A stretch of DNA of 7,475 nt from Bacilli bacterium (GTDB taxonomy: Bacteria; Bacillota_I; Bacilli_A; ML615J-28; CAG-698). The stretch is taken from NCBI GenBank assembly GCA_023228385.1, contig JALOBF010000073.1, positions 1-7,475 of the forward strand. The letters are read 5' to 3'. The notes under the pieces are model-generated. The model was not told the DNA's origin, ran no database searches, and saw nothing but the letters and a program-made list of their open reading frames with translations. Positions 1 through 6,522 of this stretch are shown here, in pieces. Position 1 is the first letter of the stretch, and every line of letters starts with the position of its first letter. The translations under genes were made by a program, and so were the position numbers.

Positions 1-2
1 CT

Positions 3-39
3 TTGAATTGATTTTTTTTGATCAATTCAATTTTTTTTT
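3..39 (+). terminator. Probable intrinsic terminator of an upstream plus-strand gene
   Basis: Two perfect 10-base arms (3-12 and 21-30) can form an AT-rich hairpin with an 8-base loop, followed directly by nine T residues (31-39) on the plus strand. The reverse strand has no T run after the stem, so the element reads as a plus-strand terminator for a gene ending left of the window and converging on the degV gene. A second hairpin (26-32 with 41-47) shares part of the right arm. The stem contains only two G-C pairs, so termination may be weak. Nothing else is recognisable in 40-99. Confidence 0.5.
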
Positions 40-99
40 CAATTGAAGAAGAAAACCCATAGTAAAGGTAAATATAATGATCCATTGGAAGCCCCTTTC

Positions 100-121
100 A
101 AAAAAGTGCGAATCGCACTTT
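100..121 (-). terminator. Intrinsic terminator of the DegV-family gene
   Basis: On the minus strand an 8-bp stem (114-121 with 103-110) encloses a 3-base loop and runs into six T residues (105-100). It begins 12 nt after the TAA stop of the DegV-family gene, which is the normal place for a Rho-independent terminator. Confidence 0.8.
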
Positions 122-133
122 CTTTATCAGCAA

Positions 134-994
134 TTATGCCTTTTTTTCTTTCAGAATATATAAAATACCGATTGTTCGGGGCCCACAGTGTGCTGAAATT
201 ACAGCACTCGCTTTAGTTTCTAAAATATTATCCACTTTTACAATCTTTTTAATTTCTTGTCGTAAAAAGACAACATCTTCATCAGCAAGGGAATGAGTAA
301 TCATAATATTATCGGGATCGACATTGTCCTTATCATGATTTAAATAATCGAGCAATACTTGTAAAGCCACTTGATATTTACCGCGCGGTTTTTTTGCCAC
401 CACCATTTCACCATCTATTACCCGAATTATCGGTTTAACTTTTAACAGAGTTCCAAAAATTCGTGCGGTACCGCTGCATCTTCCTCCTTTATGCAGATAG
501 CTTAAAGTATTAATCGAAAATTGAGTTCGTACCAGCGGTATTAAAGCTTTAACTTTCCTAACAATCGTATCAAGATCGTCGCCTTGATCACGAAATTTTG
601 CCGCTTTAAGTACCAATAACCCAACGCCGCTGGATAAATTCTGAGAATCAATAACGCGAACTTGATTAGGGCTATATTCGCTAGCGACTAATCGAGCCGT
701 CTGATAGGTTGCCGAAAATCCTGATCCGAGACCCATATACAATACCTGATATCCTAAATCAAGCCATTTATTAAAAATTTCAATAAATACTACGGGGTTG
801 ACGGCTGAAGTTCTTGGCAATTCTTTAAACTCATCTACTAAACGATATAATTCTTGAGATGTAATATCAACATGGTCTTTATATGTTTTTCCGGCTATTG
901 TAAGGTATAAAGGTATAGCATCAATATCGAAACGTTTATATATTTCAGGTGTTAAATCGGCAGTATAATCGGTTATAATTTTAATTTTGTTCAT
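134..994 (-). CDS. DegV family protein (fatty-acid-binding, FakB-like)
   Basis: This 286-residue protein has the length and motif order of the DegV family, cytoplasmic lipid-binding proteins. Some members (FakB) present fatty acids to the kinase FakA for phosphorylation and phospholipid synthesis. Visible motifs are TDYTADL at 8-14, TSAVNP at 62-67, GSGFSATYQ at 90-98, DSQNLSSG at 116-123, the very typical SYLHKGGRCSG at 165-175 and SAHCGPRT at 267-274. T62, S94 and H269 fall in the motifs that hold the acyl head group in the family. Several motifs deviate from the usual forms: Tyr10 replaces the common Ser, the TSxPSP loop reads TSAVNP, and the HTGPG-like end reads HCGPR. The ATG at 994 has only a purine-rich GAAAGAAG (1003-1010) as a weak ribosome-binding site. 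The gene is monocistronic, with its own promoter and terminator. No FakA gene is in the window, so a FakB role is inference. Confidence 0.92.
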   Translation of the reverse strand: MNKIKIITDYTADLTPEIYKRFDIDAIPLYLTIAGKTYKDHVDITSQELYRLVDEFKELPRTSAVNPVVFIEIFNKWLDLGYQVLYMGLGSGFSATYQTARLVASEYSPNQVRVIDSQNLSSGVGLLVLKAAKFRDQGDDLDTIVRKVKALIPLVRTQFSINTLSYLHKGGRCSGTARIFGTLLKVKPIIRVIDGEMVVAKKPRGKYQVALQVLLDYLNHDKDNVDPDNIMITHSLADEDVVFLRQEIKKIVKVDNILETKASAVISAHCGPRTIGILYILKEKKA

Positions 995-1026
995 AATCTT
1001 TACTTCTTTCTCAATATATTATATTC

Positions 1027-1055
1027 ATTATACTATAAATAATAAGACTTAACAA
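1027..1055 (-). promoter_or_regulatory. Sigma-A-type promoter of the DegV-family gene
   Basis: On the minus strand TTGTTA (1050-1055) and a perfect TATAAT (1027-1032) are separated by 17 nt. Transcription would start near 1020, leaving a leader of about 26 nt before the ATG at 994. The -35 matches the consensus at four of six positions. Confidence 0.75.
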
Positions 1056-1060
1056 GACTT
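1044..1060. repeat. Tandem 7-bp direct repeats over the degV -35 region
   Basis: AAGACTT occurs at 1044-1050 and again at 1054-1060, exactly 10 bp apart, that is, one DNA helical turn. The pair overlaps the -35 box of the DegV-gene promoter. This spacing suits two regulator half-sites on one DNA face, but the repeats are short and chance is possible. Confidence 0.35.
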
Positions 1061-1083
1061 TACTTTATCGGTTTTTTAGCATT

Positions 1084-1881
1084 TTATTCATAAATGTCAT
1101 ATTTATCAATGTCTAAAGCGTTTTGATATAAATCTTCAACCGTGTCGTATAAGATTTCCAAACAGTGAAGTTCTCTATATCCGATTTTTTTTAGTGATTG
1201 AAAAATGGCATAAAAATCAATATTGCCGGTTCCCAAACGGGCATGTTGGTCACCGTGTCCGTTATTGTCGCTGAAATGAATATGAAGTAAAAATTGAGAT
1301 AGCGTATCAATATATTCGCATGGCGAATATCCGCTAAGGTGAGCATGACCGGTATCAAGAATAAATTTAAGATTGGGCAGATTGACATTGACAATAAGCG
1401 ATAAAATTTCATCCGGTCCATATCCTAATTCCGCCGAACCGGGCATATTTTCAATCATTAGTTGCATATGCTTTTGTTTTGCATATTGCGATAAATCTTT
1501 TAAAACAACTTTGATATGATCTCGGACCGCTTGTCGGTTCATGCCTTGAGGTAAATAACCCAGATGAAGAGTTAATTTTTTTGTTTTAAACTGAGCAGCA
1601 TAATCAATACCTTTTTTCATTAAGTCCAGAACTATACAATACTGATCAGGATTACATAAATCATTTGTCGGTCCGTACGGTAAATGCATTACAACCTCAA
1701 CATTAGGGAACCGATATTTGATATTTTTAATATTTTCAGTGTAAATTGATTGATTTAAGATATCGAGATTATAGGGATAAAAAATCTCAATCGCCTGATA
1801 TATGTTTTCCGTAAAAAGCCGCGAATAACTTTCGATCTCTTCGGTAGTACGAAGGGGGTTAATCGTAAAACATTTTTTCAT
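1084..1881 (-). CDS. Sugar phosphate isomerase/epimerase-like TIM-barrel protein
   Basis: This 265-residue cytoplasmic protein belongs to the xylose isomerase-like / AP endonuclease family 2 TIM-barrel superfamily (Pfam AP_endonuc_2). The beta-strand ends carry the expected metal and substrate residues: H66 (VVMHLPYGP), H106 (LTLHLGYLP), E144 (LMIENMPGS), D176 and H179 (ILDTGHAHLSG), H202 (LHIHFSDNNGHGDQH) and E242 (CLEILYD). The IENMP, LDTGHAH and HFSDNNG motifs favour a sugar isomerase/epimerase over a DNA-repair endonuclease IV, but the substrate cannot be read from sequence. The ATG at 1881 is chosen because a GAGAGG ribosome-binding site sits 7 nt upstream; the in-frame GTG at 1896 would overlap that site and lacks one of its own. 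The gene has its own promoter. No terminator hairpin is evident between its stop and the degV promoter, so some read-through into degV is possible. Confidence 0.88.
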   Translation of the reverse strand: MKKCFTINPLRTTEEIESYSRLFTENIYQAIEIFYPYNLDILNQSIYTENIKNIKYRFPNVEVVMHLPYGPTNDLCNPDQYCIVLDLMKKGIDYAAQFKTKKLTLHLGYLPQGMNRQAVRDHIKVVLKDLSQYAKQKHMQLMIENMPGSAELGYGPDEILSLIVNVNLPNLKFILDTGHAHLSGYSPCEYIDTLSQFLLHIHFSDNNGHGDQHARLGTGNIDFYAIFQSLKKIGYRELHCLEILYDTVEDLYQNALDIDKYDIYE

Positions 1882-1888
1882 ATGAATA

Positions 1889-1894
1889 CCTCTC
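1889..1894 (-). promoter_or_regulatory. Ribosome-binding site fixing the ATG at 1881
   Basis: GAGAGG on the minus strand lies 7 nt before the ATG at 1881. It decides the start of the TIM-barrel gene against the GTG at 1896, which overlaps it. Confidence 0.75.
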
Positions 1895-1905
1895 ACTTAA
1901 AAATA

Positions 1906-1933
1906 ATTATATCATAAGCAATCAGATTGTAAA
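1906..1933 (-). promoter_or_regulatory. Strong sigma-A-type promoter with extended -10
   Basis: On the minus strand TTTACA (1928-1933, five of six consensus bases) and a perfect TATAAT (1906-1911) are 16 nt apart, and the -10 is preceded by TGA (1914-1912), giving an extended -10. Transcription would start near 1899, about 18 nt before the ATG at 1881. The promoter follows directly on the T run of the upstream terminator. Confidence 0.82.
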
Positions 1934-1934
1934 G

Positions 1935-1954
1935 AAAAAATCCCCATACAGGGA
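1935..1954 (-). terminator. Weak intrinsic terminator of the four-gene operon
   Basis: On the minus strand TCCC (1954-1951) and GGGA (1944-1941) form a short GC-rich stem with a 6-base loop, followed by six T residues (1940-1935). It starts two bases after the TAA of the UPF0316 gene. The stem is only 4 bp, so read-through into the TIM-barrel gene is likely to some degree. Confidence 0.5.
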
Positions 1955-1956
1955 GT

Positions 1957-2520
1957 TTATTTGATAATTCGACGCCAATTCGAAATATATCCACCCTTTA
2001 ATGAATCGACTTCGCTACTGACAACCATCGCTTGCGGGTCAATGTTATTAATTATTTCGATGATAGCATCTTTGCCGCGACGATTAGCATAAATCATTAA
2101 TATTGTCTTTTCCGCATCTTTACCGCGACCGTTAAGAGTCGTAACCCCCAGTCCGTGTTTTCGCAGAGAATCAGCAATTGTTTGTCCGAGTTCGATACTT
2201 GTAATTGCCTGAATAATAACCTTGCCAAATGCCAGTCGTTCTTCAATCTTAGAACCGACAAAAACACCGGAAGCAAAACCGAGACTGTAAATAACTCCTT
2301 TTAGCGGTTGAGCCGTAATACCAACAATAACACGGGAAGCAACAAAGACCCAAATTGAAACTTCAATAAAGGCTAAAATAACCCCCTGTTTACGGTAACC
2401 TTTATTAATAAAAATAACTCTTAAGGTACCCAATGAAACTTCAAAAATGCGGGCAAAAAAGATTAAAGCCAACTCCCAAATGGGTGTCATTTTAAATGAT
2501 TCAATAATTTTATCTATCAT
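1957..2520 (-). CDS. UPF0316 family membrane protein (DUF5698 + DUF2179, YebE-like)
   Basis: This 187-residue integral membrane protein matches the UPF0316 family, of which Bacillus subtilis YebE (similar length) is a member. The N-terminal part holds about three hydrophobic segments (roughly 14-33, 46-64 and 73-92). It includes the characteristic stretch EVSLGTLRVIFINKGYRKQG at 27-46 and the SGVFVGSKIEERLAFG segment at 84-99. The C-terminal DUF2179 domain (about 105-185) is a soluble domain ending in GGYISNWRRIIK. The molecular function of the family is unknown. The ATG at 2520 is chosen because AAGGTGA lies 5 nt upstream; the in-frame GTG at 2529 lies inside that site. It follows the nucleotidase gene by 24 nt and is probably the last gene of the operon. 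Confidence 0.9.
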   Translation of the reverse strand: MIDKIIESFKMTPIWELALIFFARIFEVSLGTLRVIFINKGYRKQGVILAFIEVSIWVFVASRVIVGITAQPLKGVIYSLGFASGVFVGSKIEERLAFGKVIIQAITSIELGQTIADSLRKHGLGVTTLNGRGKDAEKTILMIYANRRGKDAIIEIINNIDPQAMVVSSEVDSLKGGYISNWRRIIK

Positions 2521-2525
2521 ATATT

Positions 2526-2532
2526 TCACCTT
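2526..2532 (-). promoter_or_regulatory. Ribosome-binding site fixing the ATG at 2520
   Basis: AAGGTGA on the minus strand lies 5 nt before the ATG at 2520. It supports that start over the GTG at 2529, which is embedded in the site itself. Confidence 0.65.
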
Positions 2533-2544
2533 TTATCTTATATA

Positions 2545-3930
2545 TTATCGTAAAAACCATTTTCCGTTATTGTTTAGTGCTGTGATCTTCACTTCCTCAA
2601 CAAGCAAATCGCGAAATAAATCATCACTGTAACTCAAGTTGCATCCCGTATTCATCCGATAAGCGGGGGCTTCATAAACAAAGTCAACGGTCGAAATTCG
2701 ATAAAAAACCTCGTCCCGAAGAACTTTACCGTTAACGGTACCGTTATTAATATCGACATTGGAACTAAAAGTTAATTTATTACCAACAGCATGAAAAATT
2801 AAATATTTAATCTGAACACCGCTTAACTCGACGGTAACAATCCGGTTTTCAAAGGGCATAATCCGAAAGATATGACCATAAGTTACATTTGTCTCTTTGG
2901 TAATCGGAAAAGCATCAGCCCGAATCCCACCATTATTTATAAGGCCGATATCGCTACCGGCTCCTTTACGTAACGCATCGGCGGCCCATAAGCTCGCCGA
3001 CAATCGATAAATATCCTCAGCAGCGATTGCCAGCACCTCATTAGCAATGGCGACTACCGCCCGATATTTATCAAGCAGACGATTGATTTCAGTATTTTCA
3101 TTTATACAATGTTTTACCGCTTGTAAATTTTCACAACTTACATCATAAATTTCTTTTGTTTCCGCGTCTAAATATATACGAATATTGCCTACATACTTGC
3201 CGCTATTCCCGGACTGAATATAGGGCAGCGGTACCTGACGAACCCCAGATAACTCGCCGGCATAATAATTATGAGTATGACCGTTGATAACAACATCAAC
3301 TTTTTCTTCATCGGGTAAACAAGCAATTTGGCCGTTAATCGGGGAAGTATCATAATGAGATACTACGATAACAATTCGGCATCCTTCTTTGGCTCGTAAA
3401 GTACGAGTATATTTTTTAATAGTCGCTAATTGATTCGTAAATATATATTCTTCGATGATAGAACCTAAAATATCGTTTTTTAAATCTTCGCCCAGAACGC
3501 CAATAATACCGATTTTAAGACCCAGCCTTTCAATTATCGTATACGGGCGGGCCCACTCAACCGGTTCCAATGTAGTTTTATTACATATATTTGCTCCTAA
3601 CAAAGGAAAATCGGTCTCGTTATTGTCGGGATTGCCGTCAAAAAGCCGGCATAATTGTTTGACTCCCCAATCAAACTCATGATTACCAATCGTCATTGCA
3701 TCAAAACCAATATAATTCATAATATCAACAACCACGTCACCCTTAGTTAGGCTTGATACCGCCGTTCCCTGAAACATATCACCGGCGGAAAGAATAACCG
3801 TCGCATCGGGGCGGGCCCGCTTTCTTTCAAGTAAAAAGTTTCCCAATTTGGAAATCCCGGGTTCGTCTTCTTTTTCAAATATTGCACCGTGAAAATCATT
3901 TAATGTATAAATATCAAGATAACTTTCCAT
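2545..3930 (-). CDS. Bifunctional metallophosphatase / 5'-nucleotidase (UshA-type)
   Basis: This 461-residue protein has the full two-domain architecture of the 5'-nucleotidase / UDP-sugar hydrolase family, which dephosphorylates nucleotides and related esters using two metal ions. The N-terminal calcineurin-like domain carries all metal motifs: LNDFHG (D12, H14), SAGDMFQGT (D51), IGNHEFDWG (N83, H84), VSHYD (H192) and INGHTHN (H218, H220). The C-terminal 5_nucleotid_C domain has INNGGIRAD (331-339), and YGHIFRIMPFEN (351-362) supplies two Phe residues of the type that stack on the nucleobase. The ATG at 3930 is chosen because AGGAG (3946-3942) and GGTGA (3939-3935) precede it. Starting there the protein has no signal peptide and would be cytoplasmic, as in Bacillus YunD-like proteins. 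The frame stays open upstream to 4032 and encodes a hydrophobic, signal-peptide-like run, but the only usual start codon there is TTG at 3975, with no ribosome-binding site. Localisation is therefore uncertain. Confidence 0.9.
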   Translation of the reverse strand: MESYLDIYTLNDFHGAIFEKEDEPGISKLGNFLLERKRARPDATVILSAGDMFQGTAVSSLTKGDVVVDIMNYIGFDAMTIGNHEFDWGVKQLCRLFDGNPDNNETDFPLLGANICNKTTLEPVEWARPYTIIERLGLKIGIIGVLGEDLKNDILGSIIEEYIFTNQLATIKKYTRTLRAKEGCRIVIVVSHYDTSPINGQIACLPDEEKVDVVINGHTHNYYAGELSGVRQVPLPYIQSGNSGKYVGNIRIYLDAETKEIYDVSCENLQAVKHCINENTEINRLLDKYRAVVAIANEVLAIAAEDIYRLSASLWAADALRKGAGSDIGLINNGGIRADAFPITKETNVTYGHIFRIMPFENRIVTVELSGVQIKYLIFHAVGNKLTFSSNVDINNGTVNGKVLRDEVFYRISTVDFVYEAPAYRMNTGCNLSYSDDLFRDLLVEEVKITALNNNGKWFLR

Positions 3931-3934
3931 TTTA

Positions 3935-3946
3935 TCACCGACTCCT
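3935..3946 (-). promoter_or_regulatory. Ribosome-binding site for the nucleotidase ATG at 3930
   Basis: On the minus strand AGGAG (3946-3942) lies 11 nt before the ATG at 3930, and a second partial match, GGTGA (3939-3935), lies 4 nt before it. The spacings are one long and one short, so the site is imperfect. It is still far better than anything in front of the alternative TTG at 3975. Confidence 0.5.
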
Positions 3947-4003
3947 GATCCGTAAACGGTAAGAATTAAGAGCAATAAGATAAAAACTACGGTTAAATTA
4001 TGC

Positions 4004-4018
4004 GTTAGATGATCTAAC
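4004..4018. repeat. Perfect 15-bp palindrome between ABC-F and nucleotidase genes
   Basis: GTTAGATGATCTAAC has arms of 7 bases around one central base, and in RNA would give a 6-bp stem with a 3-base loop. It begins 3 nt after the ABC-F stop codon. No T run follows on the minus strand, so it is not a standard terminator. It could be an operator, an mRNA-processing or stabilising hairpin, or chance. Confidence 0.6.
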
Positions 4019-4021
4019 CTT

Positions 4022-5554
4022 TTAGTTAAAGCTTATTTCTTTCATATTGAGTTTACTGTAAAAACTTTTTTCATGCGTGACTAAAATAACCGTCCCGGGA
4101 AATTCTGCAATCGCACTAAATAATGCCGCCTTGGCGGTTTTATCTAAGTGATTCGTCGGTTCATCCAGAATCAATATATTAGCGGCTGTCATACCTAACT
4201 TTGCAAATCGTACTTTTGTTAATTCGCCGCCTGATAGTTGACGCAAAGGCTTTAAAGTTAAATCCCCTCTGATACCATATACAGCCAAAATATCCCTGAT
4301 TTCATTATTTGGTAAAAGGGGATAATCGTTCTGAATAAAATCAATCGCCGAACAGTTCAAATTGCCACTGTATTCTTGAGCAAAATACAAGATGTTATTT
4401 AATGAATTTAGTAAAACCGTACCATTAAGCGGGGTGATAAATCCCAAAACTGTTTTAATGAACGTTGTTTTACCGACACCCGATTTACCGGTAATAACTA
4501 TTTTATCACCGAAACCAACCTTAAACGAAAGAGGTGACAGCAAAGGATGAAGATACCCGATTGAAAGTTTTTTTACCACTAAGGCAAAATCACGAAAAGG
4601 CCGGGAAAAAGGAAATAAGATTTTAATTTTTCTTTCCGCCGGCGGCTTTTCCAGTACCTGTAGTTTGTCCAACATTTTACGCCGGCTTTGCGCTCGTTTA
4701 CTTGTTTTAGCGCGAACGATATTCTTTGCGATAAACTCCTCATTATGCTTAATAAGTTTTTGTTGGGCTTCATAAGCGGCAAGATACTGCTCATCGGTAA
4801 GTGATTTTTGCCTGATATACGACTGATAATCGCCTTTGTAAACTGTGACCTTTTTATTTTCAATCTCCGCAATTCGATTGCATATACGATTCAGAAAATC
4901 AGTATTGTGAGACGTAACAATAAAGGCTGATTTATATCCTTGAAGTAACTTAATTAACCATTCGATATGAGGCGTGTCCAAAAAATTGGTGGGTTCGTCC
5001 AATAATAAAACATCTTTTTCTTCTAACAGCATCTTAGCCAAATAAACCCTGACTTTTTGGCCGCCGCTTAAATTACCCAATAAACGATTCTCCTCGTAAT
5101 AAATCCCCAAACCGCCGATAACATTAGCAATTTTTGATTTAATTAAATAGAAACCGTTTTTTTCCAGCTCGGTTTGAATTCGGTAAGCTTGCTCTAAAAT
5201 TTTATCATAACGGCTGACGGGTACTGTCTCTAACATTAGATATAAATCATTCATCTTTTGTTCAAGCCCAAAAAGCGGTTCAAAAACCCGATAAAGATAA
5301 TCCTTCATTGTCAGCTTATCATGTAATTTAAGATATTGGTCGAGATAACTATATGTAATTCCCGGATTCCATTCGACGTGACCGCCATCCGGAGCAAGAC
5401 GATGAGCAATTAAGTTCAATAAAGTAGTCTTTCCTACTCCGTTCGCACCAATTAAACCCAAATGGTCATTATGAAAAAGTCTCAAATCGAGACCGTTGAA
5501 TAGGTTTTTATCGGTGTATCCAAATTGTAAATTCCTAATATCCAAGACACTCAT
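4022..5554 (-). CDS. ABC-F family ATP-binding protein
   Basis: This 510-residue protein has two ABC ATPase domains in tandem and no membrane segments, which defines the ABC-F class of soluble, ribosome-acting ATPases rather than transporters. Domain 1 has Walker A GANGVGKTT (36-44), signature LSGGQ (162-166), Walker B LLLDEP with E187 and H-loop H216. Domain 2 has GKSGVGKTT (356-364), LSGGE (440-444), LILDEP with E465 and H494. Both sites look catalytically complete. The inter-domain linker (about 240-315) includes a basic RAKTSKRAQSRRK segment (281-293) and is the part that in this family reaches towards the peptidyl-transferase centre. A short helical insertion at about 95-140 fits the arm position. 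There is no C-terminal coiled coil like that of Uup. Roles in the family range from translation rescue (EttA, YfmR) to ribosome protection from antibiotics (Vga, Lsa, VmlR); the sequence does not decide between them. The ATG at 5554 has AGGATG 5 nt upstream. The gene follows the aldo/keto reductase by 27 nt. Confidence 0.95.
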   Translation of the reverse strand: MSVLDIRNLQFGYTDKNLFNGLDLRLFHNDHLGLIGANGVGKTTLLNLIAHRLAPDGGHVEWNPGITYSYLDQYLKLHDKLTMKDYLYRVFEPLFGLEQKMNDLYLMLETVPVSRYDKILEQAYRIQTELEKNGFYLIKSKIANVIGGLGIYYEENRLLGNLSGGQKVRVYLAKMLLEEKDVLLLDEPTNFLDTPHIEWLIKLLQGYKSAFIVTSHNTDFLNRICNRIAEIENKKVTVYKGDYQSYIRQKSLTDEQYLAAYEAQQKLIKHNEEFIAKNIVRAKTSKRAQSRRKMLDKLQVLEKPPAERKIKILFPFSRPFRDFALVVKKLSIGYLHPLLSPLSFKVGFGDKIVITGKSGVGKTTFIKTVLGFITPLNGTVLLNSLNNILYFAQEYSGNLNCSAIDFIQNDYPLLPNNEIRDILAVYGIRGDLTLKPLRQLSGGELTKVRFAKLGMTAANILILDEPTNHLDKTAKAALFSAIAEFPGTVILVTHEKSFYSKLNMKEISFN

Positions 5555-5559
5555 ATTTT

Positions 5560-5565
5560 CATCCT
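5560..5565 (-). promoter_or_regulatory. Ribosome-binding site of the ABC-F gene
   Basis: AGGATG on the minus strand ends 5 nt before the ATG at 5554. It contains an overlapping ATG whose reading frame ends after two further codons, inside the ABC-F start (ATG AAA ATA TGA), forming a minimal upstream ORF that is probably incidental. Confidence 0.55.
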
Positions 5566-5581
5566 ATATCGTCTTTATAAA

Positions 5582-6514
5582 TCAAGGTAAAGTTTTACCG
5601 ACAGATAAATACAGATTATACCATTCCTGACGTTCAAGTTCAATATTAACAGCAGCAATTATTTCGGCAAGATGTATCGGGGAAGTTGTTCCGACGATGG
5701 GTTCTATTTTTGCCGGATGACGCAGGATCCAATTAACCGCGATTGCCGCTTTACTCACCATATATTTGCGACTCAAAAGGGTTAACTCATCATTTAATTT
5801 TTGATATTTTGGATTTTCGATAAAAGTCCCCTCTTTCCATGATGCCTGTAAAACCGACCAAGCTTGGATTGTAATATTATTCAGTCGGGCATAATCAAGC
5901 ATACCGCCGCTGCGATTAACGGCTAAATCATTTGCCATATTAAAATTAAATATTTCATCAATTATCGGAGCATGTACAATTGAAAACTGCAATTGATTTA
6001 CAATTAATCGTTGTTCTAAATGCTTTTTTAGTAATTCAATCTGAGGTACATTCATATTCGAAACGCCAAAATATCGCACTTTACCGTCACGATAAAGTTT
6101 ATTAAATGCCGCTCTAATCGCTTCAGGTTGAAACAGTGCATCAGGACGATGCAATAGTAAGATATCAACATAGTCGGTCTTTAACCGTACCAGGCTTTTT
6201 TCAAGGGAATTAATAATGTGTTCTGCAGAAAGATCATAATAACCCTTGCCAATGCCGCATTTGGTTTGGATAATTATTTTATTGCGAATTCCTTTATTTT
6301 TTTTCAGAAAATTACCGAATTTTTCTTCCGAAACACCGCGCCCATAAATGTCAGCATGATCGAACAGATTAATTCCCAAATCAATTGCCTTTTTAATTAA
6401 CTCCGAAAAATCCTTTTCATCAAGGGCACTTAAACGCATACACCCTAGGGCAATTGGCGAAACTAATAAACCGGAATTACCTAAATTTATTGGTTTTATA
6501 TTATCTGGTTTCAT
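5582..6514 (-). CDS. Aldo/keto reductase, YdhF-like
   Basis: This 310-residue cytoplasmic NADPH-dependent oxidoreductase has the aldo/keto reductase TIM barrel. The catalytic tetrad is intact: D52 and Y57 in NLFDHADIYGRG, K85 in IIQTKCGIG and H122 in ILLLHRPDAL. Cofactor-side motifs are GVSNMN (150-155), NQLQFSIVH (173-181), IQAWSVLQ (216-223) and a phosphate-binding PIVGTTSP segment (272-279). The DHADIYG, SKCGI-like and Q-SIVHAP patterns place it close to E. coli YdhF, a reductase whose physiological substrate is not settled. It ends in TGA, the only TGA stop in the window, at the natural family C-terminus, which supports the standard genetic code. It starts at ATG 6514 with no Shine-Dalgarno sequence and a TATAAT box only 8 nt upstream, so it is probably translated from a leaderless message. 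It is the likely first gene of a four-gene operon. Confidence 0.95.
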   Translation of the reverse strand: MKPDNIKPINLGNSGLLVSPIALGCMRLSALDEKDFSELIKKAIDLGINLFDHADIYGRGVSEEKFGNFLKKNKGIRNKIIIQTKCGIGKGYYDLSAEHIINSLEKSLVRLKTDYVDILLLHRPDALFQPEAIRAAFNKLYRDGKVRYFGVSNMNVPQIELLKKHLEQRLIVNQLQFSIVHAPIIDEIFNFNMANDLAVNRSGGMLDYARLNNITIQAWSVLQASWKEGTFIENPKYQKLNDELTLLSRKYMVSKAAIAVNWILRHPAKIEPIVGTTSPIHLAEIIAAVNIELERQEWYNLYLSVGKTLP

Positions 6515-6522
6515 ATGTATAT

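Noticed and set aside
1191..1421. Open frame antisense to or shifted within the TIM-barrel gene (76 residues)
   Set aside because: It lies wholly inside a well-supported gene, and its product has no recognisable motif or ribosome-binding site.
1882..1896. GTG at 1896 as start of the TIM-barrel gene
   Set aside because: The GAGAGG ribosome-binding site overlaps this codon and is correctly spaced for the ATG at 1881.
2447..2632. Plus-strand open frame across the nucleotidase/UPF0316 junction
   Set aside because: It is antisense to two supported genes and their ribosome-binding site, with no promoter or start signal of its own.
4579..4872. Open frame of 97 residues within the ABC-F gene
   Set aside because: It is an alternate-frame shadow of the ABC-F linker-coding region, Lys/Arg-rich because of frame shift, with no independent support.
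5582..5584. TGA read as tryptophan (mycoplasma genetic code)
   Set aside because: The TGA sits at the normal C-terminal end of the aldo/keto reductase, and no other in-frame TGA is needed in any gene; reading through would add only six residues before a TAG.
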